From: Geminocystis herdmanii PCC 6308
GTDB taxonomy: Bacteria > Cyanobacteriota > Cyanobacteriia > Cyanobacteriales > Cyanobacteriaceae
DNA: 64,000 bases
Reading direction: 5' to 3'
NCBI RefSeq assembly: GCF_000332235.1
Contig: NZ_CM001775.1
Location: 737,630 to 801,629 of the forward strand
Position 1 is the stretch's first letter. The number at the start of each line of letters is the position of its first letter. Positions 8,605-16,831 of this stretch are shown piece after piece. A model generated the notes under the pieces. The model was not told the DNA's origin. It worked only from the letters and a program-made list of their open reading frames with translations, and did not search any database. A program made the translations under genes and the position numbers.

Positions 8605-8889
8605 GTGAATATTAACATTCAAGTATTAGAGACTTATAGTCAACAACACCCTCAAGAGGTTTTAATTGTCACCGCTAAGGATAATGATGAGGAGGTGGAA
8701 ATTATGATTTTTAAGGGTTTTTCCAGTAATTTAAGCGGAAGTACTGCATTTGATCCAGATTTGCCTATTTTATCCCCTAATGCACAAATTATTAAGCTCG
8801 ATCGAGCTTATAGTCCTTATAATCCTAGTAACCCTCAATACATTCAAAAGGGCTTAACTCCAGCTGAATTTCTCGAAAACACTCCATAA
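8605..8889 (+). CDS. Conserved small protein, possible DUF7734 family
   Basis: A 94-residue soluble protein with a GTG start. It opens with a short beta-rich part (QEVLIVTAKDNDEEVEIMIF) and continues GFSSNLSGSTAFDPDLPILS. The pattern, an EEVEIMIFKGFSS-type core followed by conserved prolines, resembles a small family shared by cyanobacteria and chloroplasts; the DUF assignment is from memory. No active-site motif is visible. It sits alone between the heptamer array and cpcF. Confidence 0.6.
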   Translation: MNINIQVLETYSQQHPQEVLIVTAKDNDEEVEIMIFKGFSSNLSGSTAFDPDLPILSPNAQIIKLDRAYSPYNPSNPQYIQKGLTPAEFLENTP

Positions 8890-8987
8890 AATCAAACAAT
8901 TCTTCCCTAACTGGTTAGTATTTCTCCTCTCTCCTAACTCCTCTCTCCTCTCTCCTAACTTCACCAAAAAACTTTATTAATACTACT

Positions 8988-9638
8988 ATGATAGAAACAA
9001 CTATTAATCCCGTTACTCCACTCATCGAAGCCGTTGAAACCGCCGATTCTGCTCCCAAATTATTTCAAGCGGTCACTCAATTAGCACACGCTCGATCGAT
9101 CGAAGCCATACCAACTCTCATCAAAGTCTTAGGTTATAATAACCCCGGTGCTGCCGTTGCCGCTACAGAAGGCTTAATTTCTCTTGGAGAAGTGGTTATC
9201 GAACCTTTGCTCAGTAGTCTTGATGAATATAATTATGGAGCAAGGGCTTGGGCGATAAGAGTTTTTGCAGGAGTGGGAGATATTCGCGCCTTAGATTTAC
9301 TGATAAAAGCCTCTGTTAATGACTTCTCTTTGAGTGTCAGACGGGCAGCCGCTAAAGGATTGGGTAGTTTACAATGGCATCAATTACCCTCAGAAAATGT
9401 TATCCCTACTCAAACTCAAATTTTAGATATTCTTTTTACTACGGTTAAGGATGGTGAATGGGTAGTGCGTTACGCTTCCATTGTTTCCCTCGAAAATTTA
9501 TATTTTGCCATTGATTCTTCCCATGAAAATTTACTTAATAAAATAACGGATAAATTGACGGAAATTATAGAAAAAGATGCAGAAATAGCTATCCAAAATC
9601 GTGGTAAACTAGCATTGAAAAAAATTTATAATAAATAA
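8988..9638 (+). CDS. cpcF: Phycocyanobilin lyase subunit, CpcF type (HEAT repeats)
   Basis: A 216-residue alpha-helical HEAT-repeat protein of the E/F-type bilin lyases. CpcE and CpcF act as a heterodimer that attaches phycocyanobilin to Cys-84 of alpha-phycocyanin. Diagnostic phrases are LGYNNPGAAVAATEGLISLG, YNYGARAWAIRVFAGVGD and LSVRRAAAKGLGSL. The length equals that of known CpcF proteins. The partner cpcE is not in the window. The next gene, 9 bp downstream, is a CpcT-type lyase, so two different phycobilisome lyases are co-transcribed. NblB or CpeF-type assignment is less likely given the length. Confidence 0.75.
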   Translation: MIETTINPVTPLIEAVETADSAPKLFQAVTQLAHARSIEAIPTLIKVLGYNNPGAAVAATEGLISLGEVVIEPLLSSLDEYNYGARAWAIRVFAGVGDIRALDLLIKASVNDFSLSVRRAAAKGLGSLQWHQLPSENVIPTQTQILDILFTTVKDGEWVVRYASIVSLENLYFAIDSSHENLLNKITDKLTEIIEKDAEIAIQNRGKLALKKIYNK

Positions 9639-9647
9639 CTATTTAAC

Positions 9648-10232
9648 ATGAGTAATTCTACAGATATTAAGGCTTTAGCTAGGTTAATGGCGGCAGATTT
9701 TAGTAATCAACAACAAGCCTTTGATAACCCCCCTTTTTTCGCCCATATTCGAGTTTGTATGCGCCCTTTGCCTGAGTCTTTATTAGGAGGAGTAAGTCTA
9801 TTTTTAGAACAAGCCTACGATTTTTTACCTAGTCAACCTTACCGTTTAAGGGTATTTAAAATTTATGCGGTAGATGATCATTTAGAATTAGAACATTATA
9901 AATTAAAAGAAGAAACTCCTTTTTATGGTGCTTCGAGAAATACCGAAAAATTAAAACAACTTTCGATCGAACATTTAGAAAAAATGAACGGTTGTGATAT
10001 GATTGCCGAATGGACTGGTACTCATTTTAAAGGTTATGTAAAACCGGGAAAAGCCTGTATTGTTGTTAGAAAAGGCAAAGAATCTTATCTTGATAATAGT
10101 TTTGAAATTAGTGAAGAAAAAATGATTAGTTTCGATCGAGGTAGAGACTTAATTACGGATGAATTACTTTGGGGTTCGGTGGCTGGACCTTTTAATTTTA
10201 CCCGTGTACAAAGTTTCGCCCATGAAGTTTAA
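9648..10232 (+). CDS. cpcT: Chromophore lyase of the CpcT/CpeT family
   Basis: A 194-residue protein of the T-type lyases, which form a beta-barrel and attach phycocyanobilin to Cys-153 of beta-phycocyanin. Typical features are FFAHIRVCMRPLP, FLEQAYDFLPSQPYRLRVF and the region GCDMIAEWTGTHFKGYVKPG. Length matches CpcT. The start lies 9 bp after cpcF, so the two are one operon. No phycobiliprotein structural gene is nearby. CpcT rather than CpeT is chosen because only phycocyanin-type lyases are seen here. Confidence 0.8.
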   Translation: MSNSTDIKALARLMAADFSNQQQAFDNPPFFAHIRVCMRPLPESLLGGVSLFLEQAYDFLPSQPYRLRVFKIYAVDDHLELEHYKLKEETPFYGASRNTEKLKQLSIEHLEKMNGCDMIAEWTGTHFKGYVKPGKACIVVRKGKESYLDNSFEISEEKMISFDRGRDLITDELLWGSVAGPFNFTRVQSFAHEV

Positions 10233-10336
10233 ATAATGTCTAATAATCTTTTAATAAGCATAGGGAAAAAAGAACAGTTTTAGAGTTTTTATATTATTAA
10301 ATAATATTTGTATTTTTATATATTTTAAGTCATTTT

Positions 10337-10440
10337 AGGCGATTTACGAAAAAGAATTTACCAATCTTCTCTATAATTCCCCCTTTGTTAAGGGGGGTTA
10401 GGGGGGATCATGCAGGTATATTTATTATTAGAAATCACCT
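10337..10440. mobile_element. 104-bp MITE-like element, copy 1
   Basis: This 104-bp unit is nearly the same as positions 50371-50474. Both start AGG(C/T)G(A/G)TTT and end AAATCACCT, giving short terminal inverted repeats. The centre holds CCCCCTTTGTTAAGGGGGG followed by TTAGGGGGGATCATGCAGG. It has no coding capacity. It occupies part of the 499-bp gap between cpcT and the methyltransferase gene. Confidence 0.75.
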
Positions 10441-10570
10441 TAGCAGACTTTTGCTGTTAGCTTTGTCAATTTATAGCAAAGTGAGTTTTGTTGGTTGTAT
10501 CATGACACGCCAAGAAATAAATTCCATGGCTTATAGCGTAACTCCACTAACGCCAATACTGCTCAGTTAA

Positions 10571-10638
10571 GCCCCCCTACCCCCAACTTTGGGGGAGTCA
10601 AACTTAGTGAAATTCCCCAGTATTGGGGATTTAGGGGC
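10571..10638. repeat. 68-bp palindromic repeat with GCCCC ends
   Basis: The left end GCCCCCCTACCCCCAA and the right end TTGGGGATTTAGGGGC are imperfect inverted copies. CCCCCAACTTTGGGGG forms an internal hairpin. It is a small interspersed palindrome of a type common in cyanobacteria. The surrounding gap (10441-10731) has no convincing gene. Confidence 0.6.
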
Positions 10639-10731
10639 GGACAAAATAACTTATAAAGTGAGTTAATTAGAAGAATATTAAAGTTTTTAATAATTGTTAA
10701 TTTTACAAAAAATCTATAAATTAAATTAGTA

Positions 10732-11910
10732 ATGAACGATAAAAAAATAACTTTAGAGAATCCTTTATTAAACAAAATTTTCCAGATAATTAATAATTCT
10801 CCTGAGCAAAAAATAACCTTCTCTCAATACATGGATTTGTGTTTGTTCGATCGAACTTATGGTTATTATAACTCAGAAAAAAATATTATTGGTGAAGAAG
10901 GAGACTTTTATACATCCGCTTCATTATCCTCTGATTTAGGGGAATTATTAGCCGTTCAACTATATCAATTTTGGGAAATATTAGACAAACCTGATAATTT
11001 TAAATTAGTCGAAATGGGAGCAGGAAATGGAAACTTATCCTATAATATTTTGAATTTTATTATTAATAATTATCCTGACTTTACTACCCATATTGAGTAT
11101 ATAATTATCGAAAAATCAGCAATTTTAAAAGAAAAACAACAAAAATTATTAACAGCAAAATTTGCTCATATTATCCCCATAACTTGGACAGATTTAAACT
11201 CTATTCCTGATAATTCTATAACTGGTTGTTGCTTTAGTAATGAATTAATCGATGCAATGCCTGTTCATTTAATCAGATTTTCAGACAACAAATTAGAGGA
11301 AATTTATCTTACAGAAAAAGACAATACTTTAGTCATAAAATATGATTCTATATCCCAAGAAAAAATATTAGAATATTTTGATATAATAGGTATAGAATTT
11401 AACTCAAACTTTTATCCTAAAAATTATCAAACAGAAGTAAATTTAGAGGCGATTGAATGGTTAAAACAAATTTCAGATAAACTAAAAAAAGGTTATTTAT
11501 TATCGATCGATTATGGTTATACTGCCGATAAATATTATCATCCCCAACGCAGTGAAGGAACTTTAAAATGTTATTATCAACATCGTCATCACAATAACCC
11601 CTATGTGAATATTGGACATCAAGATATTACTTGTCACGTCAATTTTACTGCCTTAGAAAAATATGGAGAATTGTTTGGTTTAAATACTTTAGCTTATACA
11701 AAACAAGCCTTATTTTTGATGGGATTAGGATTGGGCGATCGACTTAATGAATTATCTAATGGTAAAATGTCCTTAACCACAATTTTGCACAGACGACAAG
11801 AATTACATAATTTAATCAATCCTGAAGGGTTAGGAAATTTTGGAGTTTTATTACAAACAAAAAATATCTCTTTAACTCAAAATAAATATTTATTAAAAGG
11901 TTTCCAATAA
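10732..11910 (+). CDS. Class I SAM-dependent methyltransferase, MidA/NDUFAF7 family
   Basis: A 392-residue protein of the family that includes mitochondrial NDUFAF7 (MidA), a protein arginine methyltransferase for complex I assembly. Family marks are SQYMDLCLFDRTYGYY near the start, the SAM motif VEMGAGNGNLSYNI near residues 92-105, SNELIDAMPVHLI and LLSIDYGYTADKYYHP. In bacteria the substrate is not established; in a cyanobacterium the related NDH-1 complex is a possible target, which is inference. It is a single gene in an AT-rich setting. Confidence 0.82.
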   Translation: MNDKKITLENPLLNKIFQIINNSPEQKITFSQYMDLCLFDRTYGYYNSEKNIIGEEGDFYTSASLSSDLGELLAVQLYQFWEILDKPDNFKLVEMGAGNGNLSYNILNFIINNYPDFTTHIEYIIIEKSAILKEKQQKLLTAKFAHIIPITWTDLNSIPDNSITGCCFSNELIDAMPVHLIRFSDNKLEEIYLTEKDNTLVIKYDSISQEKILEYFDIIGIEFNSNFYPKNYQTEVNLEAIEWLKQISDKLKKGYLLSIDYGYTADKYYHPQRSEGTLKCYYQHRHHNNPYVNIGHQDITCHVNFTALEKYGELFGLNTLAYTKQALFLMGLGLGDRLNELSNGKMSLTTILHRRQELHNLINPEGLGNFGVLLQTKNISLTQNKYLLKGFQ

Positions 11911-12187
11911 TTAGTAAATTAAACAAAATAAAAAATATAATAATTCAGGGTTAAATCTTCAATTTTGAAGTTGATTTATAATAAAATTGCTATTGTATAT
12001 TTCTGATCATTATGATCATTTTTTAGTTATATTATCAGAAGTATCATAGTACTTAAATCTTGTCAATAAAATAATGAGTTCGATCGAAAAACCATATGTT
12101 ATCCTCAAGGTATATAAACTTTAAATAAAATAAAATTTAATTTAATTTCTATTCTCAATTATCCCTTGTTAATTTCAAGCTATAAAC
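11911..12187. promoter_or_regulatory. Upstream region of the FHA-GGDEF-EAL gene
   Basis: This 277-bp AT-rich gap carries two small symmetrical sites: CTTCAATTTTGAAG (11957-11970) and a repeated TGATCA in TGATCATTATGATCA near 12003. Either might bind a regulator. No known site was recognised and no gene is present. Confidence 0.3.
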
Positions 12188-14698
12188 ATGAATGATACCG
12201 CAGAACATAAACATTTATTAAAAATAGAATATGATAACATTAAACAAAATATTATCTTAAAAAATGAAGTTTATTCCATAGGTCGTCATTCTAGCAATAG
12301 TATTGTTATTCATCACCCAACTATTTCCCGTTATCATTGCTCAATTTTACCTGTTAAATATAAAGACAAAAATCAACAAGAATTATTCTGGATAATAGAC
12401 GGAGATTTAAAAGGAAATCGTAGTGCTAATGGCTTATTTGTTAACGGAGTTAAGTCTTTATCCCATGAATTAAAATCAGGAGATAAAATTACTATTGGTG
12501 GAGATCAAGTTGAAGTAACCTATTTAATTTATAATGAACATAATATAAAAGAAATATCTCTTTCTGAGCTAAATATTAACAGTAATTTATCCCCTAAAGA
12601 TGACTCTCAAGATACTATTATCAAAGATTTTTTTTCAAGAGTACCAACAACTTTAACAGGGAAAGAAGATAAAAAGAATTTTTTTATTGAAGAAATATTA
12701 TTTATTTTACATAATCAAAATACTGACTTATATTGTCCGATTTTAACGATCGATCTTAACAATAAAATAACTTATACTAATAGTATTTTTAAAGATAAAT
12801 TTCCTAATTTTAGACAAAACTATAAAGTAAATCCTTTTATTAAAAACCTAATTTTAGATTTAGAAGATAGTGAAAAAGATTTTTGTTTGAGAGAGATTAA
12901 TTATCAAGAACATAACTATACTCAATATGCTTATTATATTGAAAATAAAACTCAAATTAAAAGCTATATTTTTTCCTTTAGTGAAAGAGATAGTATTGAA
13001 AATGCTTTAAGAGAAAGTGAAGAAAAATATCGAGCAGTAGTAAGGCAAATATCGGAAGGAATTATTTTAATTGATCCCATCACGAAACAGATTATTGAAG
13101 CGAATAACGCCTATTGTACCTTAATCGGCTATACTAATCAAGAAATTTTGTCGGTGAAACTGTCAGAGTTAGTGGCAACAGACCCCGAAATTAGTGATAG
13201 TATTATTAGAAGGGTATTGCGCGATCGATTAAACTTAACTCAAGAATCAATACATCGTCACAAAGACGGTACTTTAATCAACGTCGAAGTTAATATTAGC
13301 ACCATTTATTATAGTGCCAAAGAATTTATTTGTTGCGCAGTAAGAGATATAACCGAAAGAAAATTGGCTGAGGAAATGTTACGTTATCAGGCTTGTCATG
13401 ATGTCTTAACAGAATTAGGAAATCGTAACCTATTTAATGAGCAACTCCATAAAACCATCGCCCGCGCGCAAAGATATAAATATAAATTTGCCATTATGTT
13501 TATTGACTTAGACAGATTTAAAAACATTAACGATACTTTAGGTCATGATATAGGAGATAAATTTTTACAAGCAGTAGCCCATAGAATCCGAGATTGTTTG
13601 AGAAATTCCGACTTAATTGCCCGTTGGGGAGGGGATGAATTTACGATTCTTCTGTCCGAAATTAAACTCCCCCATGATGTTGCGATCGTAGCTGAAAGAA
13701 TATTACACAGTTTAAAACAACCCTTTGGCGTGATGGAATATCAACTTAGAGCGTATTTAAGTATTGGTATTGCCCTTTATCCCCAAGACGGAGATAACCT
13801 AGAGACGTTATTAAAAAATGCTGACACAGCGTTATATCAAATCAAAAATGAAGGAGGAAATAACTATAAATATTACAACCCTTCCATGAATCATCAGCAA
13901 AAAGAATTATTACGCATGGAAGGTTACTTATATGAAGCAATCAAACAAAATCAGTTTGAATTATATTATCAACCCCAAATCAACGTAATGACATCCCAAA
14001 TCATCGGCATGGAAGCCTTAATTCGTTGGCAACATCCCGTTTTAGGAAGGGTATCTCCCATACAATTTATTCCCATTGCCGAGGAAACAGGGCTAATTAA
14101 TGCTTTAGGAGAATGGGTTTTATTTACAGCGTGTAAACAGGCTAAAACATGGCAAAAAATGGGTTTTAATCCTATTAAAATAGCGGTTAATTTATCTCCC
14201 CGTCAATTTCAACAAAAAAATTTAGTCTCAACTTTTAAAGATATTATATCTAAAACAGAATTAGACCCCCAATATTTAGAATTAGAGATCACCGAAAGCA
14301 GTATAATTGATCATCCAGAATTAACTAAAGATATTCTCGATCGACTGATAGAGTTGGGAATTTCCATTTCTATGGATGATTTTGGTTCGGGATATTCTTC
14401 TTTGGGATACTTAAAAAAATTCCCATTTCAGAAGATAAAAATAGACCAAAGTTTTGTCAGAGAATTGAAAAATGAACCTCAAGATTTAGCCATTATTTCC
14501 GCCGTGATTACTTTAGGCAGAGGATTTGATTTACAGGTAGTAGCAGAAGGTATTGAAACCAAAGAACAATTACAATTATTAAAAGAATTACAGTGTGAAA
14601 TTATGCAAGGTTATTTTTTCAGTCATCCTTTATCCGTAGATAAAGCAACAGAATTATTAGAATATGTTTCTAATAATGGTTTTATTCTTCCCTGTTAA
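12188..14698 (+). CDS. FHA-PAS-GGDEF-EAL cyclic-di-GMP signalling protein
   Basis: An 836-residue cytosolic protein. An N-terminal FHA domain (about 25-105; IGRHSSNSIVIHHPTISRYH) binds phosphothreonine peptides. A PAS domain (about 275-385) follows, then GGDEF at 481-485 and EAL at 609-611. GGDEF makes c-di-GMP and EAL breaks it down. Both look able to work: GGDEF is intact, the inhibitory I-site RNSD lies five residues before it, and the EAL domain keeps DDFGSGYSSLGYL and KIDQSFV. No membrane segment is seen. The FHA domain suggests control by a Ser/Thr kinase, which is inference. The stop codon overlaps the convergent hepT gene by 4 nt. Confidence 0.93.
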   Translation: MNDTAEHKHLLKIEYDNIKQNIILKNEVYSIGRHSSNSIVIHHPTISRYHCSILPVKYKDKNQQELFWIIDGDLKGNRSANGLFVNGVKSLSHELKSGDKITIGGDQVEVTYLIYNEHNIKEISLSELNINSNLSPKDDSQDTIIKDFFSRVPTTLTGKEDKKNFFIEEILFILHNQNTDLYCPILTIDLNNKITYTNSIFKDKFPNFRQNYKVNPFIKNLILDLEDSEKDFCLREINYQEHNYTQYAYYIENKTQIKSYIFSFSERDSIENALRESEEKYRAVVRQISEGIILIDPITKQIIEANNAYCTLIGYTNQEILSVKLSELVATDPEISDSIIRRVLRDRLNLTQESIHRHKDGTLINVEVNISTIYYSAKEFICCAVRDITERKLAEEMLRYQACHDVLTELGNRNLFNEQLHKTIARAQRYKYKFAIMFIDLDRFKNINDTLGHDIGDKFLQAVAHRIRDCLRNSDLIARWGGDEFTILLSEIKLPHDVAIVAERILHSLKQPFGVMEYQLRAYLSIGIALYPQDGDNLETLLKNADTALYQIKNEGGNNYKYYNPSMNHQQKELLRMEGYLYEAIKQNQFELYYQPQINVMTSQIIGMEALIRWQHPVLGRVSPIQFIPIAEETGLINALGEWVLFTACKQAKTWQKMGFNPIKIAVNLSPRQFQQKNLVSTFKDIISKTELDPQYLELEITESSIIDHPELTKDILDRLIELGISISMDDFGSGYSSLGYLKKFPFQKIKIDQSFVRELKNEPQDLAIISAVITLGRGFDLQVVAEGIETKEQLQLLKELQCEIMQGYFFSHPLSVDKATELLEYVSNNGFILPC

Positions 14699-15045
14699 AT
14701 ATCTAGTTTTTCATTCTCAAGAATTTCTTGGATACAAATTCTTAAATCATCTAGTTTTGTTTGAACTATATTCCAGACAATATTGATATTAATTGAAAAA
14801 TAAACATGAGCGATAAAATCTCTTAATCCTGCTATTTTTTGCCATTCTATTTGCTTATATTTTATTCTTATTTCTGGAGGAATTTTCTTTGTTGCTTCAC
14901 CGATAATCATTAAATTATAGATGATAGACTCAAGAGTTTTTTCATCTTCTAATAGTTGATCATAGCTTAGGTTTAATGTATATTTTTTAATCTTATCAAT
15001 ACTGGTAATAATATCAGTTAAATAAAGGGCAAGGCTACGAGACAT
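14695..15045 (-). CDS. hepT: HEPN toxin, HepT family (DUF86)
   Basis: A 116-residue helical HEPN-domain protein. The RNase motif R-x4-H-x-Y is present in LRDFIAHVYF. In the MntA/HepT toxin-antitoxin family HepT is an RNase that MntA neutralises by adding AMP to the tyrosine of this motif. The gene overlaps mntA by 11 nt, giving the usual order mntA then hepT. Its 3' end overlaps the end of the convergent EAL gene by 4 nt. Confidence 0.88.
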   Translation of the reverse strand: MSRSLALYLTDIITSIDKIKKYTLNLSYDQLLEDEKTLESIIYNLMIIGEATKKIPPEIRIKYKQIEWQKIAGLRDFIAHVYFSININIVWNIVQTKLDDLRICIQEILENEKLDI

Positions 15046-15358
15046 AAAGAGCCTCCTTCATCACTTTTTCTTTAATTATCGGTTTTAAATCTTGCTTTAT
15101 GACTAAATCGACTGGTTTATTGAATAATTCCTCTAAGTAAAATTTTAAGTCCATATAATTATCAAATGTAGGACTTGTTTTAAATTCGACTAAAAAGTCT
15201 AAATCACTTTTTTCTGTTGCTTCATTTCTTGCCGTTGAGCCAAATAAAGCCAGAGTTTTTATATCATATATATCAAAGAGATTTTCTTGTTTTTTTAGTA
15301 TTTTTAAAATCTTATCTTTATTGAGTATTTTATCTTTATTTTCTATGGTATTTATCAT
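15035..15358 (-). CDS. mntA: MntA-type nucleotidyltransferase antitoxin
   Basis: A 107-residue minimal nucleotidyltransferase. The catalytic pattern G-S-x10-D-x-D is seen in LFGSTARNEATEKSDLDFL. MntA proteins transfer AMP from ATP to the HepT toxin and so block its RNase. The start at 15358 follows the phrase TGATAAATAC with only weak ribosome-binding sequence. Residues 4-17 repeat KDKILNKDKILKIL, a small internal duplication. First gene of the pair. Confidence 0.88.
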   Translation of the reverse strand: MINTIENKDKILNKDKILKILKKQENLFDIYDIKTLALFGSTARNEATEKSDLDFLVEFKTSPTFDNYMDLKFYLEELFNKPVDLVIKQDLKPIIKEKVMKEALYVS

Positions 15359-15444
15359 AGTTAATAATTATTTTTTCTACATTAGTTTGTAGTGAGCCTT
15401 TTAAGGCTTATTAATTAATGGCTAAAGCCATCACTACAAACTTT

Positions 15445-15738
15445 TTACTCTGTTAAATATAATAATCTTTTGCCATGAATAACCGCAATAACTGTCACTA
15501 TTTCCCCTTCTACACGGTAAATGACACGATAACTATAGGCAAATTGTTCGATAATTGTGGATTCCTCAATCTCAGGAATTAATCTTCCCTGTTTCGCATC
15601 GGTTTGTAAATTATTGGTAATCTCGATCGCCCTAGAAACCACCGCTGCCGCATAAGACGGCGAATCCCTAGCGATATAAGCGGCGATCGCTTCCACATCT
15701 TCCACTGCTTTTGGAGACCAAACTACTCGATAAGCCAT
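15445..15738 (-). CDS. RelE/ParE-family toxin
   Basis: A 97-residue protein with the ParE/RelE fold pattern: MAYRVVWSPKAVEDVEAIAAYI at the start, then LIPEIEESTIIEQF and YRVIYRVEGEIVTVIAVIHG near the end. ParE types poison gyrase and RelE types cut ribosome-bound mRNA; the sequence does not settle which. It overlaps its upstream partner by 16 nt. Third gene of a minus-strand run that begins with DUF3143 or the J-protein. Confidence 0.85.
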   Translation of the reverse strand: MAYRVVWSPKAVEDVEAIAAYIARDSPSYAAAVVSRAIEITNNLQTDAKQGRLIPEIEESTIIEQFAYSYRVIYRVEGEIVTVIAVIHGKRLLYLTE

Positions 15739-15911
15739 TTACTTAACAATCCTTCTACTTGCGCTTGTGGTAAAACCCCTTCTCTGTCTGCCACTTGTAA
15801 ACCTTGACGAACTTTTCCTAAAACGTATAAATGATATTGTATATCTTCAATGGTGCAATCATCAGGTAATTTTTGCAACATCGACTCGACTTTTTCTTTT
15901 GGTGAACTCAT
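15723..15911 (-). CDS. Putative antitoxin of the ParE-type toxin
   Basis: A 62-residue acidic protein whose reading frame overlaps the toxin by 16 nt. It has a helical middle part (EDIQYHLYVLGKVRQGLQVADREG) and the phrase ADREGVLPQAQVEGLLSKWL typical of small cyanobacterial antitoxins. No clear ribbon-helix-helix is visible. The role rests on its position and length. The heptamer repeat AGAATTAAGAATT lies just upstream (15911-15936). Confidence 0.75.
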   Translation of the reverse strand: MSSPKEKVESMLQKLPDDCTIEDIQYHLYVLGKVRQGLQVADREGVLPQAQVEGLLSKWLIE

Positions 15912-15956
15912 GGAAGAATTAAGAATTAAGAATTACTTATAACCTAAAACCGATTA

Positions 15957-16229
15957 TTATGGACCTGAGAAAACAGCGTCTTCAATGTCTTGAAGGGAAA
16001 GGGAATAACGAAATGCCCTTTTTATGTCGCTACCATCCGCACCAGCATTAAGATAATTGACGATTAAATCTTCTGTCTCTAGGCTTATTTGTGCCTCCCA
16101 TCCTCTTTTTTTCACATACCAACAATTAAGTGCACGGAGGTTTTGTTCACATCCCATGGTTTTTAACCATTGTTCAATTTCAGGTAAGGGAAAGTTATAT
16201 AAAGGACTTTGGGCAGTTAATTTTGGCAT
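15957..16229 (-). CDS. DUF3143 family protein
   Basis: A 90-residue soluble protein matching DUF3143, a cyanobacterial family. Marks are LPEIEQWLKTMGCEQNLRAL, CWYVKKRGWEAQISLETEDL and the C-terminal RAFRYSLSLQDIEDAVFSGP. The function is unknown. It lies 55 bp downstream of the J-protein gene on the same strand; the two are often neighbours in cyanobacteria, which I state from memory. Confidence 0.8.
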   Translation of the reverse strand: MPKLTAQSPLYNFPLPEIEQWLKTMGCEQNLRALNCWYVKKRGWEAQISLETEDLIVNYLNAGADGSDIKRAFRYSLSLQDIEDAVFSGP

Positions 16230-16284
16230 TAGCTTCGAGAAAATGGAGAAAAAATTTATTTTATTTTAGGGTTAATAAATATAA

Positions 16285-16749
16285 CTATATAGCAGAAGTC
16301 CTCAACCACGCAATAGTTATCGCCAACAACATACAGCCCACGATCGTACTTCCCATTAATAATAAGGCAAATAGTTCACCACTGGATAAAGGTCGATCGG
16401 TAGCATCTAAGTATCCTGATCTCATGCCGTCTTCTTCTTCTTCTGACAGAGAAAAATCATAGGGGCTTTGAATCACATTCCAACGAGAATAGCCGATTTG
16501 TAAATCATAGATCGATCGACGATCGGGATTAGCTAAAATACCGTAAGCCTCATTTAATTTTTGAAACTTTTGTTTTGCCTCCTCCAAAGGTAAATCTGTA
16601 GTGTCAGGGTGATAAAGTTTACTTAACTCTCGATAAGTCCTTCTAATATCCATGACTGACGCTGAGGGATGTAAATTAAATAATCCGTAATAGGTATTGG
16701 CAAAATATCCTTTAGGGGGAAAAGAAAAATTTTTCTTAGTAGAGTTCAC
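16285..16749 (-). CDS. J-domain protein with C-terminal membrane anchor
   Basis: A 154-residue protein. The J domain spans about residues 17-85 (YGLFNLHPSASVMDIRRTYR) and keeps the HPD motif in LYHPDT, so it should stimulate an Hsp70 (DnaK). One membrane segment is near the C-terminus (FALLLMGSTIVGCMLLAITI). There are no zinc-finger or substrate domains as in full DnaJ. It resembles membrane J-proteins of the photosynthetic apparatus, but a specific target cannot be read from sequence. Confidence 0.82.
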   Translation of the reverse strand: MNSTKKNFSFPPKGYFANTYYGLFNLHPSASVMDIRRTYRELSKLYHPDTTDLPLEEAKQKFQKLNEAYGILANPDRRSIYDLQIGYSRWNVIQSPYDFSLSEEEEDGMRSGYLDATDRPLSSGELFALLLMGSTIVGCMLLAITIAWLRTSAI

Positions 16750-16831
16750 CGTTTTTTTGACATCAATATCTGTTTCAATATTCTAATACAAGGTTTTATT
16801 TTTTTGTATCCCATTTATCAAACATCAACTT

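Noticed and set aside
10385-10570. 61-codon plus-strand frame
   Set aside because: It starts within the 104-bp MITE-like element and runs into unannotated sequence; no family pattern.
16130-16462. 110-codon plus-strand frame
   Set aside because: It is a shadow of the DUF3143 and J-protein genes on the other strand.
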